Counted from the first letter of the stretch, positions 7,060-16,021 are shown. The stretch: 64,000 bases of DNA from Bradyrhizobium manausense (GCF_018129685.1 NZ_JAFCLG010000004.1:1-64000), one strand, 5' to 3'. Numbers and translations are program-made. Notes: generated by a model from the sequence alone, not told the origin.

Positions 7060-7833
7060 ATGAGTTCTGCATGTGTCGGATGCCGAGAGGGTTCGGAATT
7101 GCCGTTCAGGTTCAAGATGGCGTTTCAACCGATCGTCGATGTAGGCGCCCAGAGAGTGTGGGGGTATGAAGCTCTTGTAAGGGGGGGCAAGGGAGAGCCG
7201 GCGTTCTCGATCCTGGAGCAGGTAGGAGACGACATCCGATATCAGTTCGATCAGGCTTCCCGGGTCATGGCGATCGAAACCGCGGGTGCTCTGTTCACGG
7301 GGACCGATCTGCGCCTGTCGATCAACTTCATGCCGAACGCCGTCTACGAGCCTACCGCTTGCATTCAGAAGTCGCTTGCGGCGGCCAAGCGAGCCAATTT
7401 CCCACACCGAAACCTGATGTTCGAGTTCACCGAGAACGAGAAGATGGCCAATCCCGGCCACGTGCAGAAGATCGTGGACGCCTACCGCAAATTCGGCTTT
7501 TGGACGGCGCTGGACGATTTCGGCGCGGGATATGCGGGTCTTGGGCTGCTGGCCCGGCTGCAGCCGGATCTTATCAAGATCGACATGGAGCTGTTGCGGG
7601 ACATCCATCAGAGTCGGTCCAAGCAAGCCATCGTCGCGGGGATCGTCGGCATCGCTCGCGCGCTCGATATCAGCGTCCTGGCCGAAGGCGTGGAGAGCGA
7701 GCAGGAACTAACTGTCCTACGGGCGGCGGGGATAGCTCTTTTTCAAGGCTATTATTTCGCCAAGCCGGGCCTCATGTCATTGCCGGCCGTGCCCGTTCTC
7801 GATCGGATCATCTCCTTCCGCGACGCGGTTTGA
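7060..7833 (+). CDS. EAL-domain protein (putative c-di-GMP phosphodiesterase)
   Basis: A single EAL domain fills the 257 residues, with no GGDEF or sensor attached. EAL enzymes hydrolyse cyclic di-GMP to pGpG. Visible motifs are FQPIVDV and YEALVRG (EAL, Glu at about 37), NFMPNA, EFTENE, ALDDFGAGYAGL, PDLIKIDMELLRDI and LAEGVESEQE; these supply the metal ligands and the catalytic lysine of active enzymes. The ATG at 7060 follows GAGGA by 6 nt. The downstream BLUF gene begins 5 nt after the stop, so light probably controls this enzyme in trans. Soluble, with no signal peptide. Confidence 0.9.
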   Translation: MSSACVGCREGSELPFRFKMAFQPIVDVGAQRVWGYEALVRGGKGEPAFSILEQVGDDIRYQFDQASRVMAIETAGALFTGTDLRLSINFMPNAVYEPTACIQKSLAAAKRANFPHRNLMFEFTENEKMANPGHVQKIVDAYRKFGFWTALDDFGAGYAGLGLLARLQPDLIKIDMELLRDIHQSRSKQAIVAGIVGIARALDISVLAEGVESEQELTVLRAAGIALFQGYYFAKPGLMSLPAVPVLDRIISFRDAV

Positions 7834-7838
7834 CTGCG

Positions 7839-8291
7839 ATGCTTTTTCGTCTCGCGTATTACAGCACCAATCTCTTGAAGCAGGCGAATGATCCTCGCCG
7901 TAGCGAGCTCCGGAAGATCGTTTTGTCCGCGGGTACGAACAACGGCCCGAAAGGCATCACGGGCGGCCTCATGTTCAATCGGCAATTCTTCGGGCAGGTC
8001 CTCGAAGGCGAACGCGCCAGCGTTTCAGAACTGTTTTGCCGCATCGCGTCCGACCCGCGCCACTGCTCCGTCGTTCTAGTGGAGGCCGTCGAAGTGGCTT
8101 CGCGCCAGTTCGACCGCTGGGCCATGGGTCTTGCTGAAAAGAACGAAACGGCGGAAAAGCTCAACGCCAAATTCGGTTTTGCGGAGGGATTCGATCCTAC
8201 CGGATTGAGCGCCGACCTCTTCTTGAAATACATTCTCGAAATGGTGACGTTGGAGGACCAACTCATCTCCGTTTCGGTTCCTAGATGGTAG
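7839..8291 (+). CDS. stand-alone BLUF-domain blue-light sensor
   Basis: The 150-residue protein is a BLUF domain with a short C-terminal helix pair. BLUF domains bind FAD and respond to blue light by rearranging hydrogen bonds around flavin. The key residues are present: Tyr7 in RLAYYS, Asn35 before GPKGITGG, and Gln53 in FFGQVLEG, followed by the conserved IASDPRH and FDRWAMG segments. No output domain is attached. The partner is probably the EAL protein encoded 5 nt upstream, giving a two-gene version of fused BLUF-EAL proteins such as BlrP1. The frame is open further upstream, but the ATG at 7839 is the first that starts the domain. Confidence 0.9.
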   Translation: MLFRLAYYSTNLLKQANDPRRSELRKIVLSAGTNNGPKGITGGLMFNRQFFGQVLEGERASVSELFCRIASDPRHCSVVLVEAVEVASRQFDRWAMGLAEKNETAEKLNAKFGFAEGFDPTGLSADLFLKYILEMVTLEDQLISVSVPRW

Positions 8292-8452
8292 ATCGCGGAC
8301 CGCAGTCGGAACGTTAATGCACGCGCGGAAAGCCTATGCCCGGCGTACGCTGCTGCAGAGATCGGCTCACAGTTCCGCCAAGGGAAAGCGAGGCGTCGTG
8401 TGATCAGCCTCTGGCGTATGCGGAAGTCTGCCCCGCGGTCTGATTGGTGGCG

Positions 8453-9343
8453 TCAACGCGCTACGCGGAGGCCGCGCGCTCCTATCAGCTCGGCGACCAG
8501 CGGGTTCGGATAACGGCGCTGCTGGCTGACGCAGAAAAACTGCTCCCGGAGCGTGTCGAGCCGGGCGCGTTCGACCAGCGTGCCCGAGCGGAGTTCGTCG
8601 ATGACGACGATCGATGGAACCAGCGTGACACCGCCGCTCTCGCGCGCCATCAGTCGCAACATCGCCATGTCGTCGACCTCGGCGGCGATGATCGGAACGA
8701 TGCCGCTGCTGCCGAGCAGCGCATCGAACGCGGACCTCATCGCGCTGCCCCGTCCGGGCAGCACGATAGGCGTGTGGGCGAGATCCTGCGGAAACCGGAA
8801 GGCCTTCCGCTTCGGCGGCTTGCGGCTCACCAGGCTGACATGTTGCTCGTCGATCAGCGTGTTCTCGAAATTTCTGATGGAATCCGGCGCCGCCGGTTGG
8901 TTGGCGAGCACGAGGTCGAGCTTGTGTGCATCGAGCAGCTGCAGCAGATCTTCGAACAGACCGGCATGGATGATAAGCTCGACGTCTTTACGGCCGATCA
9001 GCGGTTTCAGAAATGAGATCTGAAAGTTGCGCGACAGCGTTGCTGCGGCCCCCACCCGCAGCAATTGCCGTCCCTGCCGCAGGCCCGACAGCGTCTCGAT
9101 AAGCTCGTGGCCGGACTTGAAGACGCTGCCGGCATAATCCAGCGCGATCCGCCCGGCTTCCGTAAGCTGGAGCGTGCGTCCGACACGTTCGAACAGCTGC
9201 TGGCCGAGTTGCTCCTCGAGTGCCTTGACCTGCACGGACAATGATGACGGCGAAACGTTGAGACGCCGTGCGGCACGGCTCATGCTGCCTTCCGTCGCGA
9301 TAATCCAAAAATAGCGCAGATGATGGAAGTTCAGGTGCGGCAT
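8453..9343 (-). CDS. LysR-family regulator, divergent from dabB-dabA
   Basis: 296 residues. The N-terminal winged helix-turn-helix reads FHHLRYFWIIATEGSMSRAARRLNVSPSSLSVQVKALEEQLG and is followed by a periplasmic-binding-like sensor domain (about 90-290). The FHHLRYFW start resembles NhaR-type LysR proteins. It is transcribed away from dabB with about 100 nt between the start codons, and a LysR-type T-N11-A box lies in that gap, so it probably controls the inorganic-carbon genes and itself. The inducing metabolite cannot be read from sequence. Confidence 0.9.
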   Translation of the reverse strand: MPHLNFHHLRYFWIIATEGSMSRAARRLNVSPSSLSVQVKALEEQLGQQLFERVGRTLQLTEAGRIALDYAGSVFKSGHELIETLSGLRQGRQLLRVGAAATLSRNFQISFLKPLIGRKDVELIIHAGLFEDLLQLLDAHKLDLVLANQPAAPDSIRNFENTLIDEQHVSLVSRKPPKRKAFRFPQDLAHTPIVLPGRGSAMRSAFDALLGSSGIVPIIAAEVDDMAMLRLMARESGGVTLVPSIVVIDELRSGTLVERARLDTLREQFFCVSQQRRYPNPLVAELIGARGLRVAR

Positions 9344-9373
9344 GACGTCGTTCTATATAATCTAACGATCGCG

Positions 9374-9386
9374 TTCAATAATTGAA
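9374..9386. promoter_or_regulatory. candidate LysR box between lysR and dabB
   Basis: TTCAATAATTGAA is a perfect 6-bp inverted repeat around one central base and fits T-N11-A. It lies 31 nt from the lysR start codon and 62 nt before the dabB ATG. Confidence 0.5.
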
Positions 9387-9447
9387 TTATGCAGAAAAGA
9401 AGCCGCAAGCTAAGCCGTTGCCGTCGGATCAATATTGCCGAGGCGCT

Positions 9448-11034
9448 ATGACCAAGCTCCTGCCTTTCCTTAATGCGCTCGCACCACTCACGCTCTTCGT
9501 AGCCGCGCTTCTTGGTCCGCGAGGCACCGCGCGCGACTTTGCCCGTGCGTCGATCGGCGCGACCGCGGTCGCGTTTGCTGTCGTGGTCATCGCGGCCGTC
9601 GCCTCCGCGCTGGTTGGGGCAGCGCGAACACCGTTGCTCGGCGCGCATGGGATCGGGCTCTCGCTCCAGGTCGATGCGCTGAGCGCGATCCTCTGCCTGT
9701 TGGTCGGCTTCATCGGTCTCGTGGTCGTGAGCTACAGCCGCAATTATCTCGACGGTGATCCCGGGCATGTCAGGTTCACCCGATGGCTGCTGCTGACGCT
9801 CGCTTCGGTTCTGACGCTGCTGATCTCGGGCAATCTGGTCGTTCTGCTCGCCGCATGGATTGCCACCAGCTTGTCGCTCGGCAAACTCCTGCGGTTTTAC
9901 GGGACCCGGCCTGCCGCGGTCCGGGCGTCGCGCAAGAAGTTCGTCGCCAGCCGGCTCGGCGATGGCTTCCTCGTGATCGCGGCATTGCTCCTGTACCTTC
10001 AGTTCGGCACGCTCGAACTCCCGGATCTGGCAGCCCAGGCTCGTGCGAGCGTGAGCGTCGGATCGCCCGCGATCACCTTGGCCGCGCTGCTCATCGTCGG
10101 CACGGCAATGCTCAAATCCGCGCAGATGCCGCTGCATGGCTGGCTGATCGAGGTGATGGAGACGCCGACCCCTGTCTCCGCCTTGCTGCACGCCGGCATC
10201 ATCAACGCCGGCGGTTTCCTGGTGCTGCGCCTCAGCGACATTCTGCTGCTGGCGACTCCCGCGCTCGACTTGCTGGCCGTGATCGGCGGTTTTACAGCCC
10301 TGTTCGGTTCGCTGGTCATGCTGACCCAGACGTCGGTCAAGGTGCAGCTCGCCTATTCGACCGTCGCGCAGATGGGTTTCATGCTGCTGCAATGCGGGCT
10401 CGGCGCGTTCTCGGCCGCGCTGCTGCACATCGTCGCCCATTCGCTCTACAAGGCGCACGCTTTCCTGTCATCTGGCAGCATCATCGATCTCGCCCGGGCC
10501 TCCTGGACAGCAGGCCCCGGAGGTCAGCCGCATGCGGCCCGGCTGATCATCGCACTTGCGAGCGTTGTCGGCCTGACGCTGCTGATCGGCTGGGGTCTCG
10601 GCATAACCCTGCGCACCAATCCGGCGCAGATCGCGCTGGGATCGGTGCTGCTCATGGGCCTCGTGCATCTCATGGCCAATGCGATCGACGAGCGGCCGAA
10701 TGCGTTCGTGGTCGCCCGCGGAGCCGTGACCGCGGCCGGCGTCGCTCTCGTCTACTTCGCGCTGCAGGCCGTTGCGGCATGGCTCGCCGCCGGCAGTGTT
10801 CCCGTTGCGCGTCCGGTGGACGGCATCGCGCCGCTGCTGATTGCCGGCCTGGTCGTGCTCTGCTTCGCGGCGGTGACCCTGTTCCAGAACCAGATGATGC
10901 GCCGCGCCGACGCGCCGTTCTGGGTCGCTGCCTACGTCCACCTGCGCAACGGGCTCTATATGAACACGCTCGCCAACCGTCTCGTCCTGAGACTATGGCC
11001 ACGCGCCTCGACCTCCTTCACGTCCAACCCTTGA
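9448..11034 (+). CDS. dabB: inorganic carbon transporter membrane subunit DabB (NADH-dehydrogenase-L-like)
   Basis: 528 residues, almost all membrane helices, of the proton-conducting transporter family (PF00361) related to complex I subunit NuoL. Family motifs include KSAQMPLHGWLIEVMETPTPVSALLHAGIINAGGFLVLRL and AYSTVAQMGFMLLQCGLGA. With DabA next to it, this is the DAB system, which drives CO2 uptake and hydration using ion flow through DabB. I chose the ATG at 9448 (GAGG 6 nt upstream); the frame is open to 9382. The gene ends 13 nt before dabA. Without the dabA context it could be mistaken for nuoL. Confidence 0.92.
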   Translation: MTKLLPFLNALAPLTLFVAALLGPRGTARDFARASIGATAVAFAVVVIAAVASALVGAARTPLLGAHGIGLSLQVDALSAILCLLVGFIGLVVVSYSRNYLDGDPGHVRFTRWLLLTLASVLTLLISGNLVVLLAAWIATSLSLGKLLRFYGTRPAAVRASRKKFVASRLGDGFLVIAALLLYLQFGTLELPDLAAQARASVSVGSPAITLAALLIVGTAMLKSAQMPLHGWLIEVMETPTPVSALLHAGIINAGGFLVLRLSDILLLATPALDLLAVIGGFTALFGSLVMLTQTSVKVQLAYSTVAQMGFMLLQCGLGAFSAALLHIVAHSLYKAHAFLSSGSIIDLARASWTAGPGGQPHAARLIIALASVVGLTLLIGWGLGITLRTNPAQIALGSVLLMGLVHLMANAIDERPNAFVVARGAVTAAGVALVYFALQAVAAWLAAGSVPVARPVDGIAPLLIAGLVVLCFAAVTLFQNQMMRRADAPFWVAAYVHLRNGLYMNTLANRLVLRLWPRASTSFTSNP

Positions 11035-11047
11035 ATCCGGGGACATC

Positions 11048-13579
11048 ATGACCCAGGCCGCCCTTGCCAAGCCGATGCAAGCGACAGATGCCGTTGACGC
11101 AGACCACGATGTTCGGCTCGAGGCGCGCATCGTGGCCGCGTGCCAGCGCGTCGCGCCGCTCTGGCCGCTCAAGCATTTCGTTGCCGTCAATCCCTTCCTC
11201 GGATTCACCGGCCAGAGCTTTGCGGCCACCGCCGCGACCTTCGAGCGCGTGGTGCGGACGCGGATCTTGATGCCGCGCGCCTTCTACCGCGGGGCGGTGG
11301 ATGAGGGGCGCATCGACGATGCGGCGTTGCGCGAGGCACTGGAGGTCTACCCTGAAACGAGTCTCGATCTCGAGCGGTTGAAGCTGATCCTCCGGTCCGA
11401 GGCCGGCTCCGCTGCACCGCCGGCCGTCGTGGCCACCGTCGCCGAAGTACTGGACCGGCTCGCCGCGGGCGACCGTTACGTCTCGCTGGTCGCGTTCATG
11501 ATCGACGAGATATCGGCATTCTGTGCCAGCTATTTCGACGAGGGGCAGGCGAACTGGCCGAATCCGGCGAGGAAGCTCAAGCCGTACGCCGCCTGGCGCG
11601 CGCTCGCGGTGCATGACCGAAATCCGGAGGTCATGGGCATTGCCGGGTTCAGGAAGTCCGTCGCGGCGCTGCCGTCCGATCCGGTGCGCGCAATCGGGTT
11701 CATCATTGAGCGGCTCGGGATTCCCGAGCGCGCGATCGAAGACTATCTGGTCCGTGCGCTGTTCGATCTCAACTGGTCCGCCTACGCGCGTTATATCGGA
11801 TGGAGCGCAGAGCTCGACGGCCGGCGCGACGACACGCTGCTGGAATTGCTGGCGATACGGCTGGCATGGGGCTTTGCGCTGTTCGAGGCGCGGACCGATA
11901 CCGCGTTCAAGGCGGCCTGGGCGCTGGCCATGGAAGAGGCGGCGAAGCTGCCCGCCGATCATCGGCTCGACGAGACGCCAGATTTGGCCGTCGATATTAT
12001 CCTGCAGGAGGCCTACGAGATCGTCTTCCGCCGCAAGCTGGTCGCACGACTGGCCGGCCATGGCGGGCGTGCGGCGATCGGTGGTTCGAAGGAGCGGCCC
12101 GCGGTGCAGGCGGCTTTCTGCATCGACGTGCGCTCGGAGGTCTTCCGGCGGGCGCTCGAGACGGTCTATCCCGAGGTGGAGACCATCGGCTTTGCGGGCT
12201 TCTTCGGCTTCCCGATCGAGTATGTCCCGATAGGTCATGCGCGGGGTGGTGCGCAATGTCCTGTCTTGCTCAAGCCTGCCTTCATCGTCTGCGAGGCCGT
12301 CAAGGGGGCCGGCGAGGTCGAGGAGGCCGAGGTGCTGGGCCTGCGGCTGCTGAGGCGCCGCGTCGCCAAGGCCTGGAAATCGTTCAAGGTCTCGGCGGTC
12401 TCGTCGTTTTCCTTCGTCGAGACCGCCGGCCTCGGCTTTGCCGCCAAGATCGCGACCGACAGTGCCGGCGTCACCCGGCCCGTCCCGTCGCCCGTGGTCG
12501 ATGGCCTCGACCCGGATATTGCCGCCCGGGCGGGGCCGCGCCTCACACCGCGCGTGCTCGATGGCCGGTCCACCGGCTTCACCGAGAGACAAGGCGTCGA
12601 CATGGCCGAAGCGGTGCTGAAGGCGATGTCGCTGACCGGTCCATTTGCGCGGCTCGTGCTCCTCGCCGGGCACGGCAGCAGCACGGTCAACAACCCGCAT
12701 GCGACGGGTCTCGACTGCGGCGCCTGCGGCGGCCACACCGGCGAGGCCAATGCGCGCGTCGCGGCCGCCATCCTCAACGATGCGCGGGTGCGCGAGGGCC
12801 TGCGCGGAAGGGGCATCGACATTCCCTCCGACTGCCGGTTCATCGCGGCGCTGCACGACACCACCACGGACGCCGTCAAGCTGTTCGACGAGGACGACGT
12901 TCCCGCGACGCTGGCGGAGGACCTCGCGCGGCTGAAGGAGCGGTTGACCGAGGCCGCGCATCTGGCACGGCTCGAGCGTAGCGCGCTGCTCGGGATCAGG
13001 GACGCCGCTGGCGTCGACGCCGCCGTCACCGCACGCAGCCATGACTGGTCGCAGGTGCGTCCCGAATGGGGCCTCGCCGGCAACGCCGCTTTCATCGCCG
13101 CGCCGCGCAGCTTAACCCGTGGGCTCGACATGTCGGGCCGGGCGTTCCTGCATTCCTACGCGCACCAGCAAGATCAAGGCTATCGCGTGCTCGAGCTGAT
13201 CATGACGGCGCCGATGGTGGTCGCGAGCTGGATCAATCTGCAGTACTACGGCTCGACCGTGAACAATACCGCGTTCGGCAGCGGCAACAAGGTGCTGCAC
13301 AACATCGTCGGCCAGCTCGGCGTGCTCGAAGGCAATGCGGGCGACCTCAGGGTCGGGCTGCCTTGGCAGTCGGTGCACGACGGCACGCGCTTCGTCCACG
13401 AGCCGATTCGTCTCAACGTCTTCATTGTGGCGCCCGAATCGGCCATGGACGAGGTCATGCAACGTCACGCGGCCGTTCGCGACCTCGTCAGCAATGGCTG
13501 GGTGCTGCTGCATTCGCTCGACGATGCGGGATCGACCATCCGCCGCTGCATCCGTCCCGGCGTCTGGGCGGCGACATGA
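11048..13579 (+). CDS. dabA: inorganic carbon transporter subunit DabA (DUF2309/UPF0753)
   Basis: 843 residues, the usual length for DabA, which resembles a beta-carbonic anhydrase fused into a larger peripheral protein. The zinc ligands can be placed: Cys358 and Asp360 in AAFCIDVRSE, His542 in LAGHGSSTVNN and Cys557 in GLDCGACGGH. The 15-residue spacing of the last two matches Halothiobacillus DabA2. It is thought to hydrate CO2 to bicarbonate in one direction, powered by DabB. The gene is intact. Its TGA overlaps the next gene's ATG as ATGA. Confidence 0.95.
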   Translation: MTQAALAKPMQATDAVDADHDVRLEARIVAACQRVAPLWPLKHFVAVNPFLGFTGQSFAATAATFERVVRTRILMPRAFYRGAVDEGRIDDAALREALEVYPETSLDLERLKLILRSEAGSAAPPAVVATVAEVLDRLAAGDRYVSLVAFMIDEISAFCASYFDEGQANWPNPARKLKPYAAWRALAVHDRNPEVMGIAGFRKSVAALPSDPVRAIGFIIERLGIPERAIEDYLVRALFDLNWSAYARYIGWSAELDGRRDDTLLELLAIRLAWGFALFEARTDTAFKAAWALAMEEAAKLPADHRLDETPDLAVDIILQEAYEIVFRRKLVARLAGHGGRAAIGGSKERPAVQAAFCIDVRSEVFRRALETVYPEVETIGFAGFFGFPIEYVPIGHARGGAQCPVLLKPAFIVCEAVKGAGEVEEAEVLGLRLLRRRVAKAWKSFKVSAVSSFSFVETAGLGFAAKIATDSAGVTRPVPSPVVDGLDPDIAARAGPRLTPRVLDGRSTGFTERQGVDMAEAVLKAMSLTGPFARLVLLAGHGSSTVNNPHATGLDCGACGGHTGEANARVAAAILNDARVREGLRGRGIDIPSDCRFIAALHDTTTDAVKLFDEDDVPATLAEDLARLKERLTEAAHLARLERSALLGIRDAAGVDAAVTARSHDWSQVRPEWGLAGNAAFIAAPRSLTRGLDMSGRAFLHSYAHQQDQGYRVLELIMTAPMVVASWINLQYYGSTVNNTAFGSGNKVLHNIVGQLGVLEGNAGDLRVGLPWQSVHDGTRFVHEPIRLNVFIVAPESAMDEVMQRHAAVRDLVSNGWVLLHSLDDAGSTIRRCIRPGVWAAT

Positions 13580-14445
13580 GGCGTGGCTTGCCTGGGACGA
13601 TGCTCGAGCATCCCTATCGCGACCGCTGGGCAGCGATCGCGACCATGCATGGCAAGGAGCGCGCGATCGCGCCTGTCCTGGGCCGCTGGTTCGGGATGAC
13701 GATTTCGACCGTCCCCGGTGTCGATACCGACGCGTTGGGAACCTTCACCGGGGAGATCGCGCGAAGCGGCACCATGCTGGATGCCGCGCGCGCCAAGGCC
13801 CTGCTTGCGATCTCGCGGACCGGCGCGCCGATCGGGATCGGCAGCGAGGGCGCGTTCGGCCCAGATCCCGATCTGCCGTTCGTCGCGTCCGGCCGCGAAC
13901 TGCTGCTGTTGCGGGATTCGGCGACCGGGCACGAGATCGTCGTCTTCCGGCGGACCCGGACCAATTACGATCATGTCACGATCGCGCCGGGCGACCCGAT
14001 CGAAGCTTTCCTCGCGCGGATCGGCTTCCCCGATCACGCCGTGGTGGTCCGCGCCGAGCCGCGTGACGGTCGTGCGCCGGCCAAGGGGCTGCGCGACCGC
14101 AAACAGCTCGATGCGGCGCTTGGCGACGTATTCGCGCGCGCCGGCAGGGCGGCGCTCGAGACCGACATGCGCGCGCATCTCAATCCGACCCGCATGAATT
14201 CGATCGCGCGTCTTGCCCGGGGGCTCGCCGTCCGCACCGCACGATGCTGCCCTTCCTGCGGCGCGCCAGGCTTCGGCCTCGTCGATGTCGAACGCGGTCT
14301 GCCCTGTGCGGAATGCGGCGCCCCGACCCGGCGAATCCGGGCGGAGATCCACGGCTGCTCGGCCTGCGTTACCAGAGTGCTGCGCCGCGAGCGCGCGGCG
14401 GCCTTGTATGCCGACCCAACTTGGTGCCAGATATGCAACCCCTGA
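13576..14445 (+). CDS. DUF6671-family protein coupled to dabA
   Basis: 289 residues. The N-terminal two thirds contain the DUF6671 signature segments IATMHGKERAIAP, GTFTGEIARSGTMLDAARAKA, GIGSEGAFGPDP and LETDMRAHLNPTRM. The C-terminus has four cysteine pairs (CPSCGAPGFG, CAECGAPT, CSAC, CQIC), a double zinc-ribbon pattern. The function is unknown. The start codon overlaps the dabA stop, so the two are almost certainly co-translated, hinting at a role in carbon uptake or carbonic-anhydrase metallation; that role is inference from position only. The frame continues far upstream inside dabA, but the ATG at 13576 fits the family start. Confidence 0.85.
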   Translation: MRRGLPGTMLEHPYRDRWAAIATMHGKERAIAPVLGRWFGMTISTVPGVDTDALGTFTGEIARSGTMLDAARAKALLAISRTGAPIGIGSEGAFGPDPDLPFVASGRELLLLRDSATGHEIVVFRRTRTNYDHVTIAPGDPIEAFLARIGFPDHAVVVRAEPRDGRAPAKGLRDRKQLDAALGDVFARAGRAALETDMRAHLNPTRMNSIARLARGLAVRTARCCPSCGAPGFGLVDVERGLPCAECGAPTRRIRAEIHGCSACVTRVLRRERAAALYADPTWCQICNP

Positions 14446-15101
14446 GCTTCGAGCCGCAGAATGTGCCGTCTCCGTCCGTCCCGTCGTCCGCTCCGTTTCG
14501 TCTCAGGCCGCGCATGCTGCTCTGGATCGCGCTAGGCATCGTGGTCCTCGCGTCTGTCGCGGCCATCGCCGCCGGTCCCCTGATGAGCCGTGTCGAGCAG
14601 CCGAAATACGAGGTCGTCGACGCATCCGGCGCGATCGAGCTCCGGACCTATGCCCCCATGGTCATCGCCGAGGTCGAAACCACGGGTGAGCGCAGGCCGG
14701 CGATCGAGGAGGGGTTCCGGCGCATTGCGGCCTACATTTTCGGTCGCAACGCATCGGCCACCAAGATCGCGATGACGGCGCCGGTTGCGCAGCAGTCTGT
14801 CGGCGCGCAGCAATGGACGGTCAGCTTCATCATGCCGGCGCAATGGTCCCTGGCGACGCTGCCTGCGCCCGGCGATAGCGGAGTCCGGCTGGTGCCGGTT
14901 GCCTCGCGCAAGATGATCGCCATCACCTTTCCGGGGACCGCAACGACTGAACTGATCGCGGCAAAGACCCGTGAATTGCGCGATTACGCCGCTGCGAAGG
15001 GCATCAAGGTCACCGGCGAGCCGCTGCTTGCCTTCTACAATCCGCCCTGGACGCTGCCGATCCTGCGCCGCAACGAGGTGCTGTTTGCCCTGAGCGAGTG
15101 A
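14433..15101 (+). CDS. SOUL-family heme-binding-like membrane protein
   Basis: 222 residues. A proline-rich leader is followed by a membrane anchor (MLLWIALGIVVLASVAAIAAG, about 27-48) and then a SOUL domain: QPKYEVVDASGAIELRTYAPMVIAEVETTG, AFRRIAAYIFGRN-like helix, KIAMTAPV and the C-terminal LAFYNPPWTLPILRRNEV. SOUL proteins bind heme or porphyrin; the bacterial role is unclear. It overlaps the end of the DUF6671 gene by 13 nt, so it is the last gene of the dab operon. A start at the ATG near 14514 would remove the proline-rich leader and is a fair alternative. Confidence 0.85.
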   Translation: MQPLSFEPQNVPSPSVPSSAPFRLRPRMLLWIALGIVVLASVAAIAAGPLMSRVEQPKYEVVDASGAIELRTYAPMVIAEVETTGERRPAIEEGFRRIAAYIFGRNASATKIAMTAPVAQQSVGAQQWTVSFIMPAQWSLATLPAPGDSGVRLVPVASRKMIAITFPGTATTELIAAKTRELRDYAAAKGIKVTGEPLLAFYNPPWTLPILRRNEVLFALSE

Positions 15102-15359
15102 TGGACATCGCGAGCCGGCGGAGCGTCCACTCCCCCGCCAATCCCGTCATACGCCGTAGATCGGTGATCGCAGGCGCCGCGCGCAGACGCTAGGTCAAAA
15201 CAGAATTGTCAAATGTGTCTGCAGGTGCGGCTTCTGCTACCCCGGTCTGGGCTTTAGATTTCTCTCTTCTGCAATTCGTGAAAATACTACGTCACTTATT
15301 CCACCGCCGTGCCAACGTCTCTCCTGGATCGTATTTGTGAAACCTGCTTCCGGCCATTT

Positions 15360-15971
15360 TTAGTCCGACGCCAATCCCGTCCTGCGCCGCAAATCCGTAA
15401 TCGCGCGCAAGAAACTGTCGGCTGGCGTCGTCTCGGGATCGATCAGCCGGTGCAGGCGGAAGCCGTCTTCCAGCGCCAGCACGACGGAGGCCATCCAGGG
15501 CGGGTTCAGCGTGTCGTTCCGGCCGTTGCTCTTCAGCGTGGCCTCGACGATGTCGGCGATCAGCTTGCGTCGCGCGCGCAGGCGCTTGGCAAGCTCGGGC
15601 CGGCGCTTCTCGGCGCGCGCGACGAACAGGATCATCTCCATGTGGAGCAGGGGAGAGCGGCCGAGCGGGTCCTGCCGGCTGCGATCCATCGATTTCAGCG
15701 CCGCGATGAAATCGTCGAGGTTGTCGTGCTGTGCAAGGATGTCCATGTTGCGCCGGATCGACTGCTCGACGTGATCCTCGATCATCGCGATGATCAGCTC
15801 GTCCTTGCTCTTGAAGTTCGAATAGAACGCGCCGCGGGTGAAGCCGGCCTCGGCCGCGATCGCCTCGATGCTGGCGCCGCCGATCCCATCCCGTTCGAAC
15901 ATGCGGGCGGCCGCCTCGAACAGTCTGTCGCGCGTATCGTCCCTCGTCGGCCTGGTTCTCACCCTTGACAT
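15360..15971 (-). CDS. TetR/AcrR-family repressor, divergent from a P450 gene
   Basis: 203 residues. The DNA-binding domain spans about 12-60: RDRLFEAAARMFERDGIGGASIEAIAAEAGFTRGAFYSNFKSKDELI. The C-terminal ligand domain is variable, as in the family. It is divergent from the cytochrome P450 gene, with an unusually long perfect palindrome between them, so it most likely represses the P450 and itself until a small ligand is bound. Confidence 0.93.
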   Translation of the reverse strand: MSRVRTRPTRDDTRDRLFEAAARMFERDGIGGASIEAIAAEAGFTRGAFYSNFKSKDELIIAMIEDHVEQSIRRNMDILAQHDNLDDFIAALKSMDRSRQDPLGRSPLLHMEMILFVARAEKRRPELAKRLRARRKLIADIVEATLKSNGRNDTLNPPWMASVVLALEDGFRLHRLIDPETTPADSFLRAITDLRRRTGLASD

Positions 15972-15993
15972 CCGACCAGTTTAGGGCAGAATG

Positions 15994-16021
15994 CAACTCG
16001 ATACAACAATGTATCGAGTTG
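15994..16021. promoter_or_regulatory. TetR operator: 12-bp perfect inverted repeat
   Basis: CAACTCGATACA and its exact reverse complement TGTATCGAGTTG are separated by 4 bases. The site lies 23 nt upstream of the tetR start codon and about 80 nt upstream of the P450 start. Length and symmetry are typical of a TetR dimer site. Confidence 0.75.

Noticed and set aside
11018..13042. Minus-strand open frame of 674 codons opposite dabA
   Set aside because: It overlaps dabA, which has unmistakable zinc ligands and family length. The antisense protein is Arg-rich and has no recognised domain.
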